Positions 8,770 to 18,458 of a stretch of 64,000 bases of DNA are shown piece after piece. Within the stretch, counting starts at the first letter, position 1. The number at the start of each line of letters is the position of its first letter. A program made the position numbers and the translations under genes. The notes below the pieces were generated by a model, which was not told the origin of the DNA, searched no databases, and saw only the letters and a list, made by a program, of their open reading frames with translations. Origin of the DNA: Microcoleus sp. CAWBG506 (GTDB taxonomy: Bacteria > Cyanobacteriota > Cyanobacteriia > Cyanobacteriales > Microcoleaceae); assembly GCA_020883125.1 (NCBI GenBank), contig JAHREW010000016.1:1-64000 (forward strand), read 5' to 3'.

Positions 8770-11238
8770 TTACGACATGATGTTATGGGGAAATTTTTGT
8801 TTCAAAACTGGCATGACTGGACAAGGCTTTAGTTCTTGCAAATTATCGGGTTTGTTCCAAGTGAAAGGGCCTTTTTTTTCGGCTGCCATCCACAGCAAGC
8901 TTTTGGCTCTTGTCATGGCTACGTAGAGCAATCTAAATTCTTCTGCTGTTTTCAAATATCCGGCTTGTTCCCAGGCTTGACTGAGAGTTGGAAAAGCTTC
9001 TTTTTTGTGTAAGCTAGCTCGGATTTGTGCTCTGGCTACTTCTGCTAAGGTAAAATCTCCTAAAAATTTCGCTTGTGGTAACACTCGCAAACTTCCGGGT
9101 ATAATTTGGTCGTGTAGAAATGGGATGAAAACGCAATCCCAATCTAATCCTTTTGCTTTGTGCATGGTAATAATTGTTAGTTGACCTTTGCTGGTGTAGC
9201 GTTCTTCTATTTTTTCTTCGGCTTCTACTGGCTCAAATCTTTCGGAACTGACAATTTCGCTCAGGACACCCAAAATATTGCTCATTGAATTGTTGCCGAT
9301 TGTTTGGATTGCGACTCGTTCTGCTAATTTTTCGGCGGTGGCTAATTCTGTTTGGTCGTATTGCAGTGCTAGGGCTAGAAATGAGATGATTTGATTGGGT
9401 GGAAGTTCGATGCGTGCTTGCAATAAACCGCAGCAAAAGTAGCGACATTTAAGTACGGGGTCTAACTGTTTTGGGTCTAGGGGGCCTGGGTACAGAAATT
9501 GCTCTGGGCTAGTAGCTAAAGCATTGTAGTCTTGTTTGGGTATGAGTTGCCGATCGCTCAAAATCTTGAGTGCTGCTTTTAGGTAGTCTGGTGAGTGGGG
9601 GCGATCGAGAAATTGCAGTAATGTTAAGATTTCCCAAGGTACTTGAGAATGTCGATCGCGTTCTCCCACATCTTCTATCTTAATCCCATATTTTTTTAAA
9701 TCTACGCTTAATCCATATTTATGAGGATTTTCTAGCACCTCTTTGATTAATTTTCCTTGTTTGTTTTCTCTCACCAAAACAGCCATCGACTTGAGATTTT
9801 CTAATGGTAATGTTGGCTGTGCTTTTTCCTCTCTCACCTCCCCTAACTCTTCAAGTTTATTTTCGGTCACTTTCCATTCAAAATCAGCAGGTAAAAATTT
9901 CTCGACTAACTGAATAACTCGATTGCCAATTAATTCGATGCTCTGGTAGATATCGCGGGGAGTATGCAATTCTAAGCCGCGGCCAATGGGTTCTGGGTTG
10001 GCATTTATTTGCTGGTCATCCTTGCCAACAGCTTGAATATCTTGCTCGCGAAATGGCGGTTCTGTCCCAGCTAATTCTGACTCATTTACCCATTTCAAAA
10101 TAAAGTTGGCTGCATCGATAATCACCTGACTACTGCGACCAGCTACATACATTTTGGCTAACTTATTTTGACGTTCGCATTCATCACAAAAGTCGTTAAA
10201 ATAAATCGGGTCGGCGGGTGTGAAAGTAGAATTTATCGCTTGATTAGGGTCGCCAACTCTGATCAAATTTTCCGGTAATTCAGGATGGTCTGGATCTTGA
10301 GCTAATGTTTTCAAAAGCTGAGTCTGTAAAGGTGTAGAATCTTGGGCTTCGTCTTCAAAAACGGCAAATACTTGTTTTTGCTCGATCGCCCTTGCTCTCG
10401 GATTCTCTAACACCCGCAAGGCTGCTAAAATCATTTCGTCGTAATCGATAAAATCCCGACTCCTCAACACAGCCTGATATTTCTGATATAAACCTCCTGC
10501 TACAGCTAAAATTTCATAACTGTCTCCCGAAAACATAGCTCCCATTTCTAACAAATCTTCAGGAAATAAACCTGAAGATTTGGCTTCGTGAATTACAGTG
10601 GTAGCTAACTGTGGCAAAATCTCGGTTCGTAAAACAGACTGTCGTCGCATTCTCTCCGTTTCCTCACCATCAAATTGCTGTCCTTCTAACAAAATCTGAT
10701 ATCTGTGGGGATGTTCCGCTATCCAACTTTCTACACAGGCGCGAATTAAGCGGTGACTTTGAGTGGTGTTAACTAAAGTTGAATTTTCTAAATTTAAACC
10801 CGATAAATCAGGATGCCGCCTCGCAATATTTAATGCCAAACCGTGTAAAGTGTTGACAACAAAACCGCCTTGGGGTAAGGACAATTCTTTCAATCTGTCG
10901 CGGATTTTAAATTTAATATTAGCAGCAGCCGATCGCGTAAAAGTCACCACCACTAACTGACGGCGGCTGTGAAGTTGATGGCGGGCGATCGCAATTGCCG
11001 ACGCAGCAGCCATTCCCGTAGACTTCCCAGCCCCAGGCACCGCCGAAACCGCAAGGGGGCCACCTTGCCAATTTGCCATGTCTTTCTGGGCGTCACGCAA
11101 GCTGTCGCGAATCTTCTGACAAGCTTGTTCTCGCAAAATGGATGCTAACTCCGATCCTGATTGTGAAGTAAACAGGCTTTCGGGGCTCTTGATACCAGTA
11201 ATTGAGGAAGTAAAATTAGGCTCGAATTCGTCAGTCAT
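8770..11238 (-). CDS. UvrD/Rep-type superfamily 1 ATP-dependent helicase
   Basis: An 822-residue DNA helicase of SF1A. Visible motifs in order: Walker A AVPGAGKS (about residue 66), motif Ia VVTFTRSAA, Walker B VFEDEAQD (about residue 300), motif III RVGDPNQAIN, motif V LTIITMHKAKGLDWD and motif VI RLLYVAMTRAK. Cyanobacteria carry this variant besides a canonical UvrD/PcrA. Repair or replication-restart unwinding is the likely role, inferred from the family. No nuclease domain is seen. It stands alone, divergent from the downstream-oriented DUF4349 gene. The end of the gene overlaps a small opposite-strand frame that I do not accept as a gene. Confidence 0.9.
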   Translation of the reverse strand: MTDEFEPNFTSSITGIKSPESLFTSQSGSELASILREQACQKIRDSLRDAQKDMANWQGGPLAVSAVPGAGKSTGMAAASAIAIARHQLHSRRQLVVVTFTRSAAANIKFKIRDRLKELSLPQGGFVVNTLHGLALNIARRHPDLSGLNLENSTLVNTTQSHRLIRACVESWIAEHPHRYQILLEGQQFDGEETERMRRQSVLRTEILPQLATTVIHEAKSSGLFPEDLLEMGAMFSGDSYEILAVAGGLYQKYQAVLRSRDFIDYDEMILAALRVLENPRARAIEQKQVFAVFEDEAQDSTPLQTQLLKTLAQDPDHPELPENLIRVGDPNQAINSTFTPADPIYFNDFCDECERQNKLAKMYVAGRSSQVIIDAANFILKWVNESELAGTEPPFREQDIQAVGKDDQQINANPEPIGRGLELHTPRDIYQSIELIGNRVIQLVEKFLPADFEWKVTENKLEELGEVREEKAQPTLPLENLKSMAVLVRENKQGKLIKEVLENPHKYGLSVDLKKYGIKIEDVGERDRHSQVPWEILTLLQFLDRPHSPDYLKAALKILSDRQLIPKQDYNALATSPEQFLYPGPLDPKQLDPVLKCRYFCCGLLQARIELPPNQIISFLALALQYDQTELATAEKLAERVAIQTIGNNSMSNILGVLSEIVSSERFEPVEAEEKIEERYTSKGQLTIITMHKAKGLDWDCVFIPFLHDQIIPGSLRVLPQAKFLGDFTLAEVARAQIRASLHKKEAFPTLSQAWEQAGYLKTAEEFRLLYVAMTRAKSLLWMAAEKKGPFTWNKPDNLQELKPCPVMPVLKQKFPHNIMS

Positions 11239-11392
11239 GGGATTTTAGATAGGAGATTTTAGTTGATAAAAATATTTTTAACGCTCTACCGTTTCAATTT
11301 CTGTATCAGCTATCCTGAGACTATTGATGCCCGCTTAAGCTAAAACCACCATAACATTTAATACCAAAACGTTTTTAGAGGACAAACTACCC

Positions 11393-12397
11393 ATGCAAAT
11401 TTACCTTAAAACCAATTCCCAGCCACCTGTAAAGCAAAGTCGGAACGGATTAAACAAAAGCACAACTCGCTTTGCCCTAGTCGCATTTTTAACTTTATTC
11501 TCTACCATTGCTTTGCCTAGTTGTGGTACTCAACCCACCAGCCAGGAAAACCAAGTGGCTGCTGGCGCTCCACAAGCTTCTCCGGCACCTGCGGCACCCC
11601 CAGCAACCAGAGCAGAATCCGCAGCATCAAAAATGGCTGCTGCACCAAAAGATGCCAAAGATGTCAAAGCAGAAACTCCCACCACTCGTCCCCAACTGAT
11701 TAAAAAAGCCGAACTTGGTCTAGTTGTCAAATCTATTGATGCCAGCACTAAATCTGTGACTAACATTGTCGAAAAACAGCAAGGTGATATCTTGGGTTTC
11801 CAAAGCGAAAAGCCACCCGATTCTAGTATCCGACAAATGGCAACTTTACAGATTCGTGTGCCTCAAGAACGATTGGAAACTACTTTAGATAGTTTAGCAA
11901 AACTCGGAACCGTACAGAATCGCGCTCTGACTGCGGAGGATGTGACTGCTCAGTTGGTGGACAATGAAGCTAGACTGCGGAATCTGCGTAAATCGGAGGA
12001 AGTGGTATTAAAAATTATGGACCGTTCTGGTTCTGTGGGTGATGTACTCAAAGCTGCTCAAGAATTGACCCATATTCGGGAGTCTATCGAACGGATTGAT
12101 GCTCAGTTAAAGAGTTTGCGAAATCAAGTGGCTTATTCTACTATTAGTCTCACTTTAGAAGCAGCAGTATCTTCTCAACAAGTTCCAGAACCTTCTCTTG
12201 GTTTGAGGATTCAAGAAACTTGGGGGAAAGCTACTCATTCTGTAGGAGAATTAACTTTTGGTTTGTTTGATTTAGGTATTTGGTTGTTGGCTTACACTCC
12301 TTATTTTTTGGTGATTGGGGCTGGGGTTTATGGTTTTAAGAAGTTTAAGAAACCACAGTCTGTACCCAAAATAGAGGAACAGAAATCCCTTGATTAG
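11393..12397 (+). CDS. DUF4349 domain lipoprotein
   Basis: A 334-residue envelope protein. The N-terminus has a basic stretch, a hydrophobic segment (about 28-41) and a lipobox LPSC with Cys44, so it is probably a lipoprotein. An Ala/Pro-rich linker (about 52-100) follows. The DUF4349 region (about 105-300) is mostly helical coiled coil with LRNLRKSEEVVLKIM and IDAQLKSLRNQVAYSTISLTL, ending in a transmembrane helix (about 295-318) and a basic tail. DUF4349 proteins have no assigned reaction; an envelope structural or sensing role is a guess. AGAGGA lies about 9 nt before the ATG and supports the start. Confidence 0.85.
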   Translation: MQIYLKTNSQPPVKQSRNGLNKSTTRFALVAFLTLFSTIALPSCGTQPTSQENQVAAGAPQASPAPAAPPATRAESAASKMAAAPKDAKDVKAETPTTRPQLIKKAELGLVVKSIDASTKSVTNIVEKQQGDILGFQSEKPPDSSIRQMATLQIRVPQERLETTLDSLAKLGTVQNRALTAEDVTAQLVDNEARLRNLRKSEEVVLKIMDRSGSVGDVLKAAQELTHIRESIERIDAQLKSLRNQVAYSTISLTLEAAVSSQQVPEPSLGLRIQETWGKATHSVGELTFGLFDLGIWLLAYTPYFLVIGAGVYGFKKFKKPQSVPKIEEQKSLD

Positions 12398-12417
12398 TCA
12401 TTGGTAATAAATTTTAA

Positions 12418-12560
12418 GAACAGGCAAGATGCCTGTTCTACTCGTTACTAGGCTCTGCCTGGTAACGCAGATTCGGAGGCTCTGCCTCCAATTTCGATCG
12501 CAGCTTTTCGAGGCAGATCCTCTGGATATAGGTTCCCCGGCTCTGCCGGGAAACCAGTTA
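12418..12560. repeat. Cluster of short palindromes (GGCTCTGCC type)
   Basis: Several adjoining small hairpins: AACAGGCA/TGCCTGTT at 12420-12438, then units containing GGCTCTGCCTGG, GAGGCTCTGCCTC and CCGGCTCTGCCGG. This is a dispersed palindromic repeat common in filamentous cyanobacteria. It sits between convergent genes (DUF4349 and raf1) and may also serve as a bidirectional terminator. Confidence 0.7.
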
Positions 12561-12588
12561 CAACCAACAAGTAACAACTAACCACTAA

Positions 12589-13683
12589 CTAATCATCTAT
12601 TTGCCATCCATCTTTGGTGTAATCTTCATCCAAAATCTTTTTCGGACGCATCACCAGCACAACTCGTCCTAAAATCTGAATATCCGGTGCTTCTTCAAAC
12701 CAGTACAATTCCAAATTGCCACCGTTATCTGCCAGGAAATAACTATCAGCATCCCATTGTCTTTGAGCTCGATCGACAATAATTAAAATTTCTTCAATTT
12801 TGCCTTGCAGTGGCACCGGCAGTCGATCGCTCATTTCCAGAACCGCTACCGGATCTTCAGCATTCAAAATCACTTGCCAGCCCGGAATTGCCACCCAAGC
12901 TCCCGCTCCCGAAAATTTTACCATTCTCAATGGTCCGATTTCTTCTAGCAAAGGCACTGCCTGTAAATCTGTCACCGAAAGTGGCAATTTACCCACAACC
13001 GGGAGCATCCGGGGTAGTTGTTCCTCTGTGTCGAGCCTGTAAACGGGCAAACGGGGGGCCGAACGTCTCCGAACTACGGTGAAATCTACCAGCAACTGCT
13101 CGATTTGTTGTCGGGCGCTGTTACTGCTAGCTAATTTTAAACCCCGCGCAATTAAGCGCGATCGCTCTTGCAAGTCACTGTTTTGTCTGGCTAATTGCCA
13201 GCACTGGTAAGCCATGGCATCGCCAGCAGTATCTGTGAAGCCTTGGGGCAGACTTCCAAAGCGTGAAAACTCCTTCATGGCTTTAGCGACATCACGGGCG
13301 TCGTCAACGTCCAAATTGTGGGCCAGTATCAAAGCCGCGGCGGCCGCCCTTTCTGCTTGAGACAGAATCCGAAATTCATACAAAATATCGCTACCTTTTG
13401 CCAGAAAGTGCGATCGCACTTCTTCGGAAGCCCCAGCAGTTATCATGCTAGTGTAGACTTGGGCTGCAACGCTGACCTGATTTTGCTGAATTGGCTCAAA
13501 ACCAGTTTCTTCAAAAATTCTTTGAGAACTGTAGCCAGCTTTTTGCAGTGCTGTACAGGCTTGTCCCCAGTGTACCCAGCCACCTTCTTTGCGACGGAGC
13601 GATCGGACTAAATTTTCTAGTTCCACAGCATCAGCAGAGGGTTGAGATGCGGGCCCGGATGAATCTTGCGGTGTATCAGTCAT
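12589..13683 (-). CDS. raf1: Rubisco accumulation factor 1 (Raf1)
   Basis: A 364-residue cytosolic/carboxysomal chaperone that brackets RbcL dimers and promotes L8 core assembly of form I Rubisco. The N-terminal helical alpha domain (about residues 20-190; WVHWGQACTALQKAGYSSQRIFEETGFEP) is connected by a linker (about 205-220) to the C-terminal beta-sandwich dimerisation domain (about 225-350). Length and both domains match the cyanobacterial family. A Ser/Gln-rich tail of ~20 residues precedes the first helix. It stands alone, head-to-head with a response-regulator gene 157 bp away. Confidence 0.93.
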   Translation of the reverse strand: MTDTPQDSSGPASQPSADAVELENLVRSLRRKEGGWVHWGQACTALQKAGYSSQRIFEETGFEPIQQNQVSVAAQVYTSMITAGASEEVRSHFLAKGSDILYEFRILSQAERAAAAALILAHNLDVDDARDVAKAMKEFSRFGSLPQGFTDTAGDAMAYQCWQLARQNSDLQERSRLIARGLKLASSNSARQQIEQLLVDFTVVRRRSAPRLPVYRLDTEEQLPRMLPVVGKLPLSVTDLQAVPLLEEIGPLRMVKFSGAGAWVAIPGWQVILNAEDPVAVLEMSDRLPVPLQGKIEEILIIVDRAQRQWDADSYFLADNGGNLELYWFEEAPDIQILGRVVLVMRPKKILDEDYTKDGWQIDD

Positions 13684-13840
13684 AATTGGATCAAAAAGAA
13701 AGGCTCTCGTTAAGTGTGATTGAGTACCAGCAAGGATCGTATTGTGGCAAAGGTTAGACTTTATAGTAAGTGATATATGAGACTATTGTTACAGAATAGT
13801 TCCTCGCCTAAATTTACAGACGGGAGTTTATCGTATTGTT

Positions 13841-14785
13841 ATGGATAGTGCCATTCCCGAGCTAGACCAAATTAAACGCCAGCTCATGACCTTAAACAGA
13901 CCAAAAAAGCCGAAAATGTTGGTAGTAGACGACGAACCAGACAATCTGGATTTACTCTACCGCACTTTTCGACGCGATTTTAACGTACTCAAAGCAGAAA
14001 GCGGAATTCGTGCTTTAGAAGTATTGGAAAGCGAAGGCGAGGTTGCCGTCATCATTTCCGATCAGCGGATGCCAGAAATGAAGGGAACCGAGTTTCTCAG
14101 CAAAACCGTGTTTCAGTTTCCGAACACCGTCAGGATTATTTTGACTGGTTTTACGGATATTGAAGACTTGGTAGATGCGATTAACTCTGGACAGGTTTAC
14201 AAGTATATCACCAAGCCTTGGGACCCGAACGAATTGAAAATGGTCGTCCAAAAGGCGGCCGAAACTTATGAAGTTCTCAAGCAGCGGACTGAGGAATTGC
14301 GTCGCGCCCAAAATCAAATACAACTTTTAGCCACTATCATGCAAACGGCTTTGGAGTATCCGAATTTGCCAGCAACTTTAGACCCCATCGCTACTGCTAT
14401 CAGTGATAATTTTTTGGCGGACACTTGCATTTTGCAACTGGTGGAAGGCAATGTCTTAGTCCCTGTTCAAGGTGGTCATACCAGCGGTGGTGCTCTGGAA
14501 AATTGGCTAGCAGATGACCCTCTAGCTAGGGAGGCGATCGCTTCTCAAAATATTCAGGCTGCTGTGAATATTGCAACGGATGCAACCCTAGCTAGCCTGC
14601 CACACTATCAGCAATCTGCCATTAAATCCCATCTGAGCATCCCGGTGGTTCACGGAGGTCGATCGATCGCCCTGATTTCCCTCCAGTGGAAGCAGCCTTG
14701 TACCCTTCGCCCGGACGAACTGACAACTGTTCACCTCGCAGCTCAACAAGTTGCTTTGGTAATGACAAGTTTTAATGCTCAGTAG
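13841..14785 (+). CDS. Response regulator with C-terminal GAF-like domain
   Basis: A 314-residue protein. The receiver domain (about residues 25-145) is complete, with acidic pair DD at 30-31, phospho-acceptor Asp74 (IISDQRMPEM), Thr in ILTGF and Lys125 (YITKPWDP). A helical linker (about 135-165) leads to a GAF-type domain (about 165-310). There is no DNA-binding or enzymatic output domain, so it probably acts through protein contacts or as a ligand-modulated relay. The receiver is of the class found in HD-GYP/RpfG-like and phosphatase-linked regulators. Its partner kinase cannot be deduced from the neighbours. Confidence 0.88.
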   Translation: MDSAIPELDQIKRQLMTLNRPKKPKMLVVDDEPDNLDLLYRTFRRDFNVLKAESGIRALEVLESEGEVAVIISDQRMPEMKGTEFLSKTVFQFPNTVRIILTGFTDIEDLVDAINSGQVYKYITKPWDPNELKMVVQKAAETYEVLKQRTEELRRAQNQIQLLATIMQTALEYPNLPATLDPIATAISDNFLADTCILQLVEGNVLVPVQGGHTSGGALENWLADDPLAREAIASQNIQAAVNIATDATLASLPHYQQSAIKSHLSIPVVHGGRSIALISLQWKQPCTLRPDELTTVHLAAQQVALVMTSFNAQ

Positions 14786-14973
14786 TTATTAGTCATTGGC
14801 TATTGGTTATTGGTTATTAGTTATTGGTTATTTATTAGTTTGAAAAAATACGATAAACAACCATAGATAGATAATAAACTCCAACAATACTGAATAAAAA
14901 ACCAATAACAATAACCAATAGTAGTATAAAATAACCAAATAAAAAACAACAAATAACAAATAACAAATAACAA
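14783..14973. repeat. Heptamer arrays (ATTGGTT / CAAATAA units) up to the menG start codon
   Basis: About seven copies of a 7-bp ATTGGTT/ATTAGTT unit follow the response regulator. After an AT-rich gap, several copies of the reversed unit AAATAAC run right up to the ATG of menG, so no Shine-Dalgarno sequence is left. STRR-type array. Confidence 0.75.
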
Positions 14974-15675
14974 ATGACTAATAACCCAGAAGAAATTAAA
15001 AATATATTTAATCGAATAGCACCAATTTACAATCAATTAAACGATTGGTTGAGCTTGGGGCAGCACCGAATTTGGAAACAAATGGCGGTGAAATGGAGTA
15101 ATGCCAGCCCCGGCAATACTTGTTTAGACTTGTGTTGCGGTAGCGGGGATCTAGCTCTACTTTTATCCCAGCAAGCAGGCCCTAGCGGTTCTGTCTTTGG
15201 AGTGGATTTTTCACAAGCACAATTGGCTGTTGCAGCCCGTCGCGATCGACCTTTTCTCACCCCTTCGAGTCCCATTTCCTGGGTAGAAGCTGACGCCCTC
15301 GATTTGCCTTTTCCCGACAATTACTTCGACTGCGCCACCATGGGTTACGGCCTCCGCAATGTGACTGATATCCCCCGCAGTCTTCACCAATTGCACCGCG
15401 TACTCAAACCCGGTGCAACAGCAGCAATTCTCGACCTCCACCGGCCCAACAATTCCCTGATGCGGAGTTTTCAGCAGTTTTATCTCCAAAGTCTAGTAGT
15501 GCCAATGGCTCAGCAATTTGGCATGACTGAAGAATACGCCTATATCAATCCTAGTTTAGAAAAATTCCCGATGGGTTCGGAACAAGTGGCGATCGCCCAC
15601 CAAGCCGGATTTACCAACGCCACACACTATCCTATTGCTGGAGCTATGATGGGAGTATTGGTCATTAGTCATTAG
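14974..15675 (+). CDS. menG: Demethylmenaquinone/plastoquinone-type methyltransferase (MenG/UbiE)
   Basis: A 233-residue SAM-dependent C-methyltransferase of the UbiE/COQ5 family. In cyanobacteria it acts on the phylloquinone precursor (2-phytyl-1,4-naphthoquinone), supplying the photosystem I quinone. Visible are the family start IKNIFNRIAPIYNQLND, SAM motif I LDLCCGSGDLALLL (about residues 48-61), the conserved GYGLRNVTDI (about 125-134) and VLKPGA. The last codons are read from a heptamer array (ends GVLVISH), so the natural C-terminus may have been altered by repeat growth. The array also removes any ribosome binding site upstream. Confidence 0.92.
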   Translation: MTNNPEEIKNIFNRIAPIYNQLNDWLSLGQHRIWKQMAVKWSNASPGNTCLDLCCGSGDLALLLSQQAGPSGSVFGVDFSQAQLAVAARRDRPFLTPSSPISWVEADALDLPFPDNYFDCATMGYGLRNVTDIPRSLHQLHRVLKPGATAAILDLHRPNNSLMRSFQQFYLQSLVVPMAQQFGMTEEYAYINPSLEKFPMGSEQVAIAHQAGFTNATHYPIAGAMMGVLVISH

Positions 15676-15761
15676 TCATTAGTCATTAGTTATTGGTTAT
15701 TCCCAATTCCCAATTCCCAATTCCCAATTCCCAATTCCCAATTCCCAATTCCCAATTATTG
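15662..15761. repeat. Heptamer arrays (ATTAGTC, then ATTCCCA units)
   Basis: Four or so ATTAGTC units overlap the menG stop, then about nine copies of ATTCCCA run to within a few bases of the next start codon. The array opens an artificial in-frame extension (repeated IPNSQFP) before the true DUF445 start. Confidence 0.85.
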
Positions 15762-16994
15762 ATGAACCCATCTGATATTTGGCTGTTTTTTGCCCCACCT
15801 GTAGTGGGAGGAATTATTGGCTATTTCACCAATGATATAGCCATCCAAATGCTGTTCCGCCCCTATCGAGCTATTTATGTCAAAGGGCGGCAATTACCAT
15901 TCACTCCCGGCTTGATCCCCCGCAACCAAGAGCGCTTAGCCAAGCGAATTTCTGACACAATTATGGGCTCGCTCCTGACACCAGAGGAGTTACAAAAATT
16001 AGCCCGTCGCCTTTTACAAACCGAGCGAATGCAGTCGGTGATTCTCTGGCTATTGCAGTTAGCCTTGGACCAAGTTAAAGCAGATGCAGAGCAAAAAACT
16101 GCTAAAATTCTCGCTAACATACTGCGAGATTTGCTAGGGGAATCAGTACCACGCATTCTCAAAATTTTGGCGCGACGGGAAGATTTTTTAGAAGCTCAGT
16201 TAAATCAAATTTTTGACCAAGTTTTGCTGGAAATTCAGCTAACCGAAGCTCAGGCTGGTCAATTGGCTGATTGGCTGTTACAGGTAGTAATACCGCCGGA
16301 AGTGTTGCGGCAGACTTTGATTGACTTTTTGACCGATCGCAACATTTCAATCATCGATGAAGGGTTTCGAGAAAAAACCAGCGGTACTTATTGGGTAGTC
16401 GCCAATTTATTTGGTTTACGGAACACTTTAACTCGACTGCGGACTTTTTGTCTCGATGACAAAGAAGCGACAAATCAGCGTTTAGCAGAATTAACTGTGG
16501 CTTTGGGAATTCGCGGGCGGATTCAGGAATGGCTGCAAAACTTGTCGATGCAAAATCTACCAGTTTCGACAGTGCGACAGTTACGCAAAACTATGCGCGA
16601 CAGCGTTCGCAGCTACGTTCAAGAACGGGGCACAGAGGTACTTCAGGGATTTAGCAAGTCTATGGACTGGGAAAATATTTCTAAGTTAATTCTGAATCGA
16701 TTGCAGACTTCAGCCGTGATGAGTGCTTCCCTGGAAATGGTCAGCCAAGAACTAGCTTTGGTTTTAGAACGGTATCTGGAGCGGGATTTAGAAAATATTG
16801 TAGCTCAGGCGATCCCTATTTTAAATATCGATCAGGTGATTATCGATCGAGTTAAAGGTACTTCTCCTGAAGACTTGGAATTAGCAATTCAGGGGATTGT
16901 CAAAAGCGAGTTGCAAGGAATAGTCAATTTAGGTGGGATTTTGGGTGTTTTCGTCGGCTGCTTGCAGACTGTTGTGTTGTTGGTACAGCGATGA
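15762..16994 (+). CDS. DUF445 family membrane protein
   Basis: I place the start at the ATG giving [13 protein letters not shown] (410 residues). The 23 upstream codons come from a heptamer repeat and are not protein-like. The protein has an N-terminal membrane segment ([21 protein letters not shown]), a long helical domain rich in Leu, Gln and Arg, and a C-terminal membrane segment ([17 protein letters not shown]). This helix-coil-helix layout is typical of DUF445/YheB-type proteins, whose biochemical role is unknown. It is probably inserted in the cytoplasmic or thylakoid membrane with the large domain on one side. Confidence 0.85.
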
Positions 16995-17054
16995 TTTTTT
17001 TTGATGATTGTGAGATATTTGTTGTAGCATAAAATACACATCTTATTTAAATCT

Positions 17055-17363
17055 ATGCCAGCTCCCAATCCCGACGATCGCCCCTACCGCCCCAAAAACC
17101 CCCGCAACCTCAGTCCCGAACAATACAAACGTTTAACAGCAGAAATCGCCGCTCCCTATCGACCTCTGCGACAGTTGGTCTATATCGCTTGCGGCGCATC
17201 TGGCTTCATTGGTGGCTTAGTTTTCCTCGCTAAAATTGCCTCCGGACAGCAAGTTAGCTCTACTTTGCCCAATTTGGCCCTCCAAGTGGGAGTGGTGGCT
17301 CTGATGGTGTTTCTGTTTCGCTGGGAGCAGCGCGCCCAGGACCAACCCCCAAAACCGAAGTAA
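17055..17363 (+). CDS. DUF3493 domain protein
   Basis: A 102-residue small membrane protein. The N-terminus is Pro-rich (PAPNPDDRPYRPKNPRNLSP), followed by a conserved LTAEIAAPYRPLRQLVY motif and two hydrophobic helices (about 41-61 and 73-89). DUF3493 is restricted to cyanobacteria and plastids. Plastid members include a low-PSII-accumulation type protein, so a thylakoid assembly role is possible but not shown. It follows DUF445 by 60 bp on the same strand and may be co-transcribed. Confidence 0.85.
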   Translation: MPAPNPDDRPYRPKNPRNLSPEQYKRLTAEIAAPYRPLRQLVYIACGASGFIGGLVFLAKIASGQQVSSTLPNLALQVGVVALMVFLFRWEQRAQDQPPKPK

Positions 17364-17478
17364 TAAAATTTTACAAATAGAAATAAAAGTACATTTAAGG
17401 CAAGGAAAAGTTAGAATTATAAAGAAATCATTATGAAACCCTGGTTTGCGATCGATCCCTGTCATTATTGAAGGATGG

Positions 17479-17632
17479 GTTCAATTGGGGTCAGCAAATT
17501 TAAAGACCCTAATCATAAACCACTTTTAAGCCGTTCAAATGGGGTCAGCTTTCATAAAGACCCTAAACATAAAAACTAACTTTAGACTCAGCGCCAGCCT
17601 TCACTTATAGAAGACCGGGCGCTGAGTTTTTT
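17479..17632 (+). ncRNA. Candidate small RNA: tandem GGGGTC/GACCC hairpins plus terminator
   Basis: Two 45-bp direct repeats (17479-17523 and 17533-17577) share GTTCAAWTGGGGTCAGC, a 6-nt variable loop centre and AAAGACCCTAAWCATAAA. The loop centre differs between copies while the GGGGTC/GACCC arms are kept, as expected of selected stems. They are followed by a strong intrinsic terminator (ACTCAGCGCC 17586-17595 against GGCGCTGAGT 17618-17627, then six T). There is no ORF. This looks like a terminated, duplicated-hairpin RNA. I do not recognise it as a named family. Confidence 0.5.
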
Positions 17633-17882
17633 GTAGTGATTCTGGTGTTACCGCACAGAATATTATCTAACACTAAATCTGGATGATTCACCCCTTTTTG
17701 ATCTCCATCGCTAATGTCTCCCCCTCTGCACCTGTAACCCTCTCTCCCTCTCTTCCCCTTACAGCAATGAAGGGTTTTTTGACGCGGATTTGAGATCGCA
17801 TCTCCAGAACAGATTTACCAGGGCGGTAAGTAAATAAAAGTCGCTATAGTCTAAGTGGATAACTATATTTGGGGACTTTAGT
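17633..17882. other. Promoter-side region of the DUF1400 gene
   Basis: Non-coding. It includes a C/T-rich stretch at about 17715-17760 and an AT-rich tract before the next ATG. No further feature is supported. Confidence 0.3.
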
Positions 17883-18458
17883 ATGAAATGGTCATTTTTC
17901 AAACAGCGGTGGACTTTATGTTTAGCCATAGGGGCGGGAATGTTGTTTTACAGCGGTGCTGCGGTGGCCGCTGAAAAGGTAGTGCTCAAATACAGTGTGA
18001 TTCGGATGACTATACCAGTCAGCGAATTAGAAAGTTTCGCGGAAACTGGAAAAATGTCTTCAGGCTTAGAAATGCTGTTGGGACAAGCTAAACAAGACCC
18101 GGAAGCTATTCGCCGCAGTCTGACGAGACCGGTGAAAGTCAGTCACAGGTTTTTGGATCGGACCCTCAATAGTAAAGTTGGAGACATGATTCTGGATGAA
18201 GTCGGTCAGGTAATTCACACTCCTTCTGGGAATGCAAATAAAGAGGCTTTGCGCGCGGCTTTGGTGCTGTCTGCCAGCAGTGATAATGAAATTACGTTAC
18301 TGGAAACCATCAAGAATTATCCGACGACTGAAGTTGACGTTGAGGGCGATCGTTTGGTGGAAGCTTATGGCAAACTCGTAGCCTTGTCAGAACAATTGGG
18401 CGGTGTTTCCGAACGGCTCCAAGACCTTTTGAATAAGATTCGTCTACCTAAACTTTAG
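17883..18458 (+). CDS. DUF1400-only secreted protein
   Basis: A 191-residue protein with a clear Sec signal peptide (MKWSFFKQRW..., hydrophobic 12-25, cleavage near AVAA-E30). The remainder is the DUF1400 domain, which in cyanobacteria normally forms the N-terminal part of alpha/beta hydrolase (putative lipase) proteins. Here the hydrolase part is absent: there is no GxSxG motif and the frame ends after the domain. Stand-alone DUF1400 proteins exist, so this need not be a truncation. The mature protein is likely periplasmic. Function is unknown. Confidence 0.8.
   Translation: MKWSFFKQRWTLCLAIGAGMLFYSGAAVAAEKVVLKYSVIRMTIPVSELESFAETGKMSSGLEMLLGQAKQDPEAIRRSLTRPVKVSHRFLDRTLNSKVGDMILDEVGQVIHTPSGNANKEALRAALVLSASSDNEITLLETIKNYPTTEVDVEGDRLVEAYGKLVALSEQLGGVSERLQDLLNKIRLPKL

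Noticed and set aside
8617-8832. Rightward 71-codon frame at the end of the helicase gene
   Set aside because: Its first part is a dispersed intergenic repeat and its last part overlaps the helicase coding region; no family signature.
15693-15761. N-terminal extension of the DUF445 protein
   Set aside because: The 23 codons come from a heptamer repeat (IPNSQFP units); the conserved start [10 protein letters not shown] follows.
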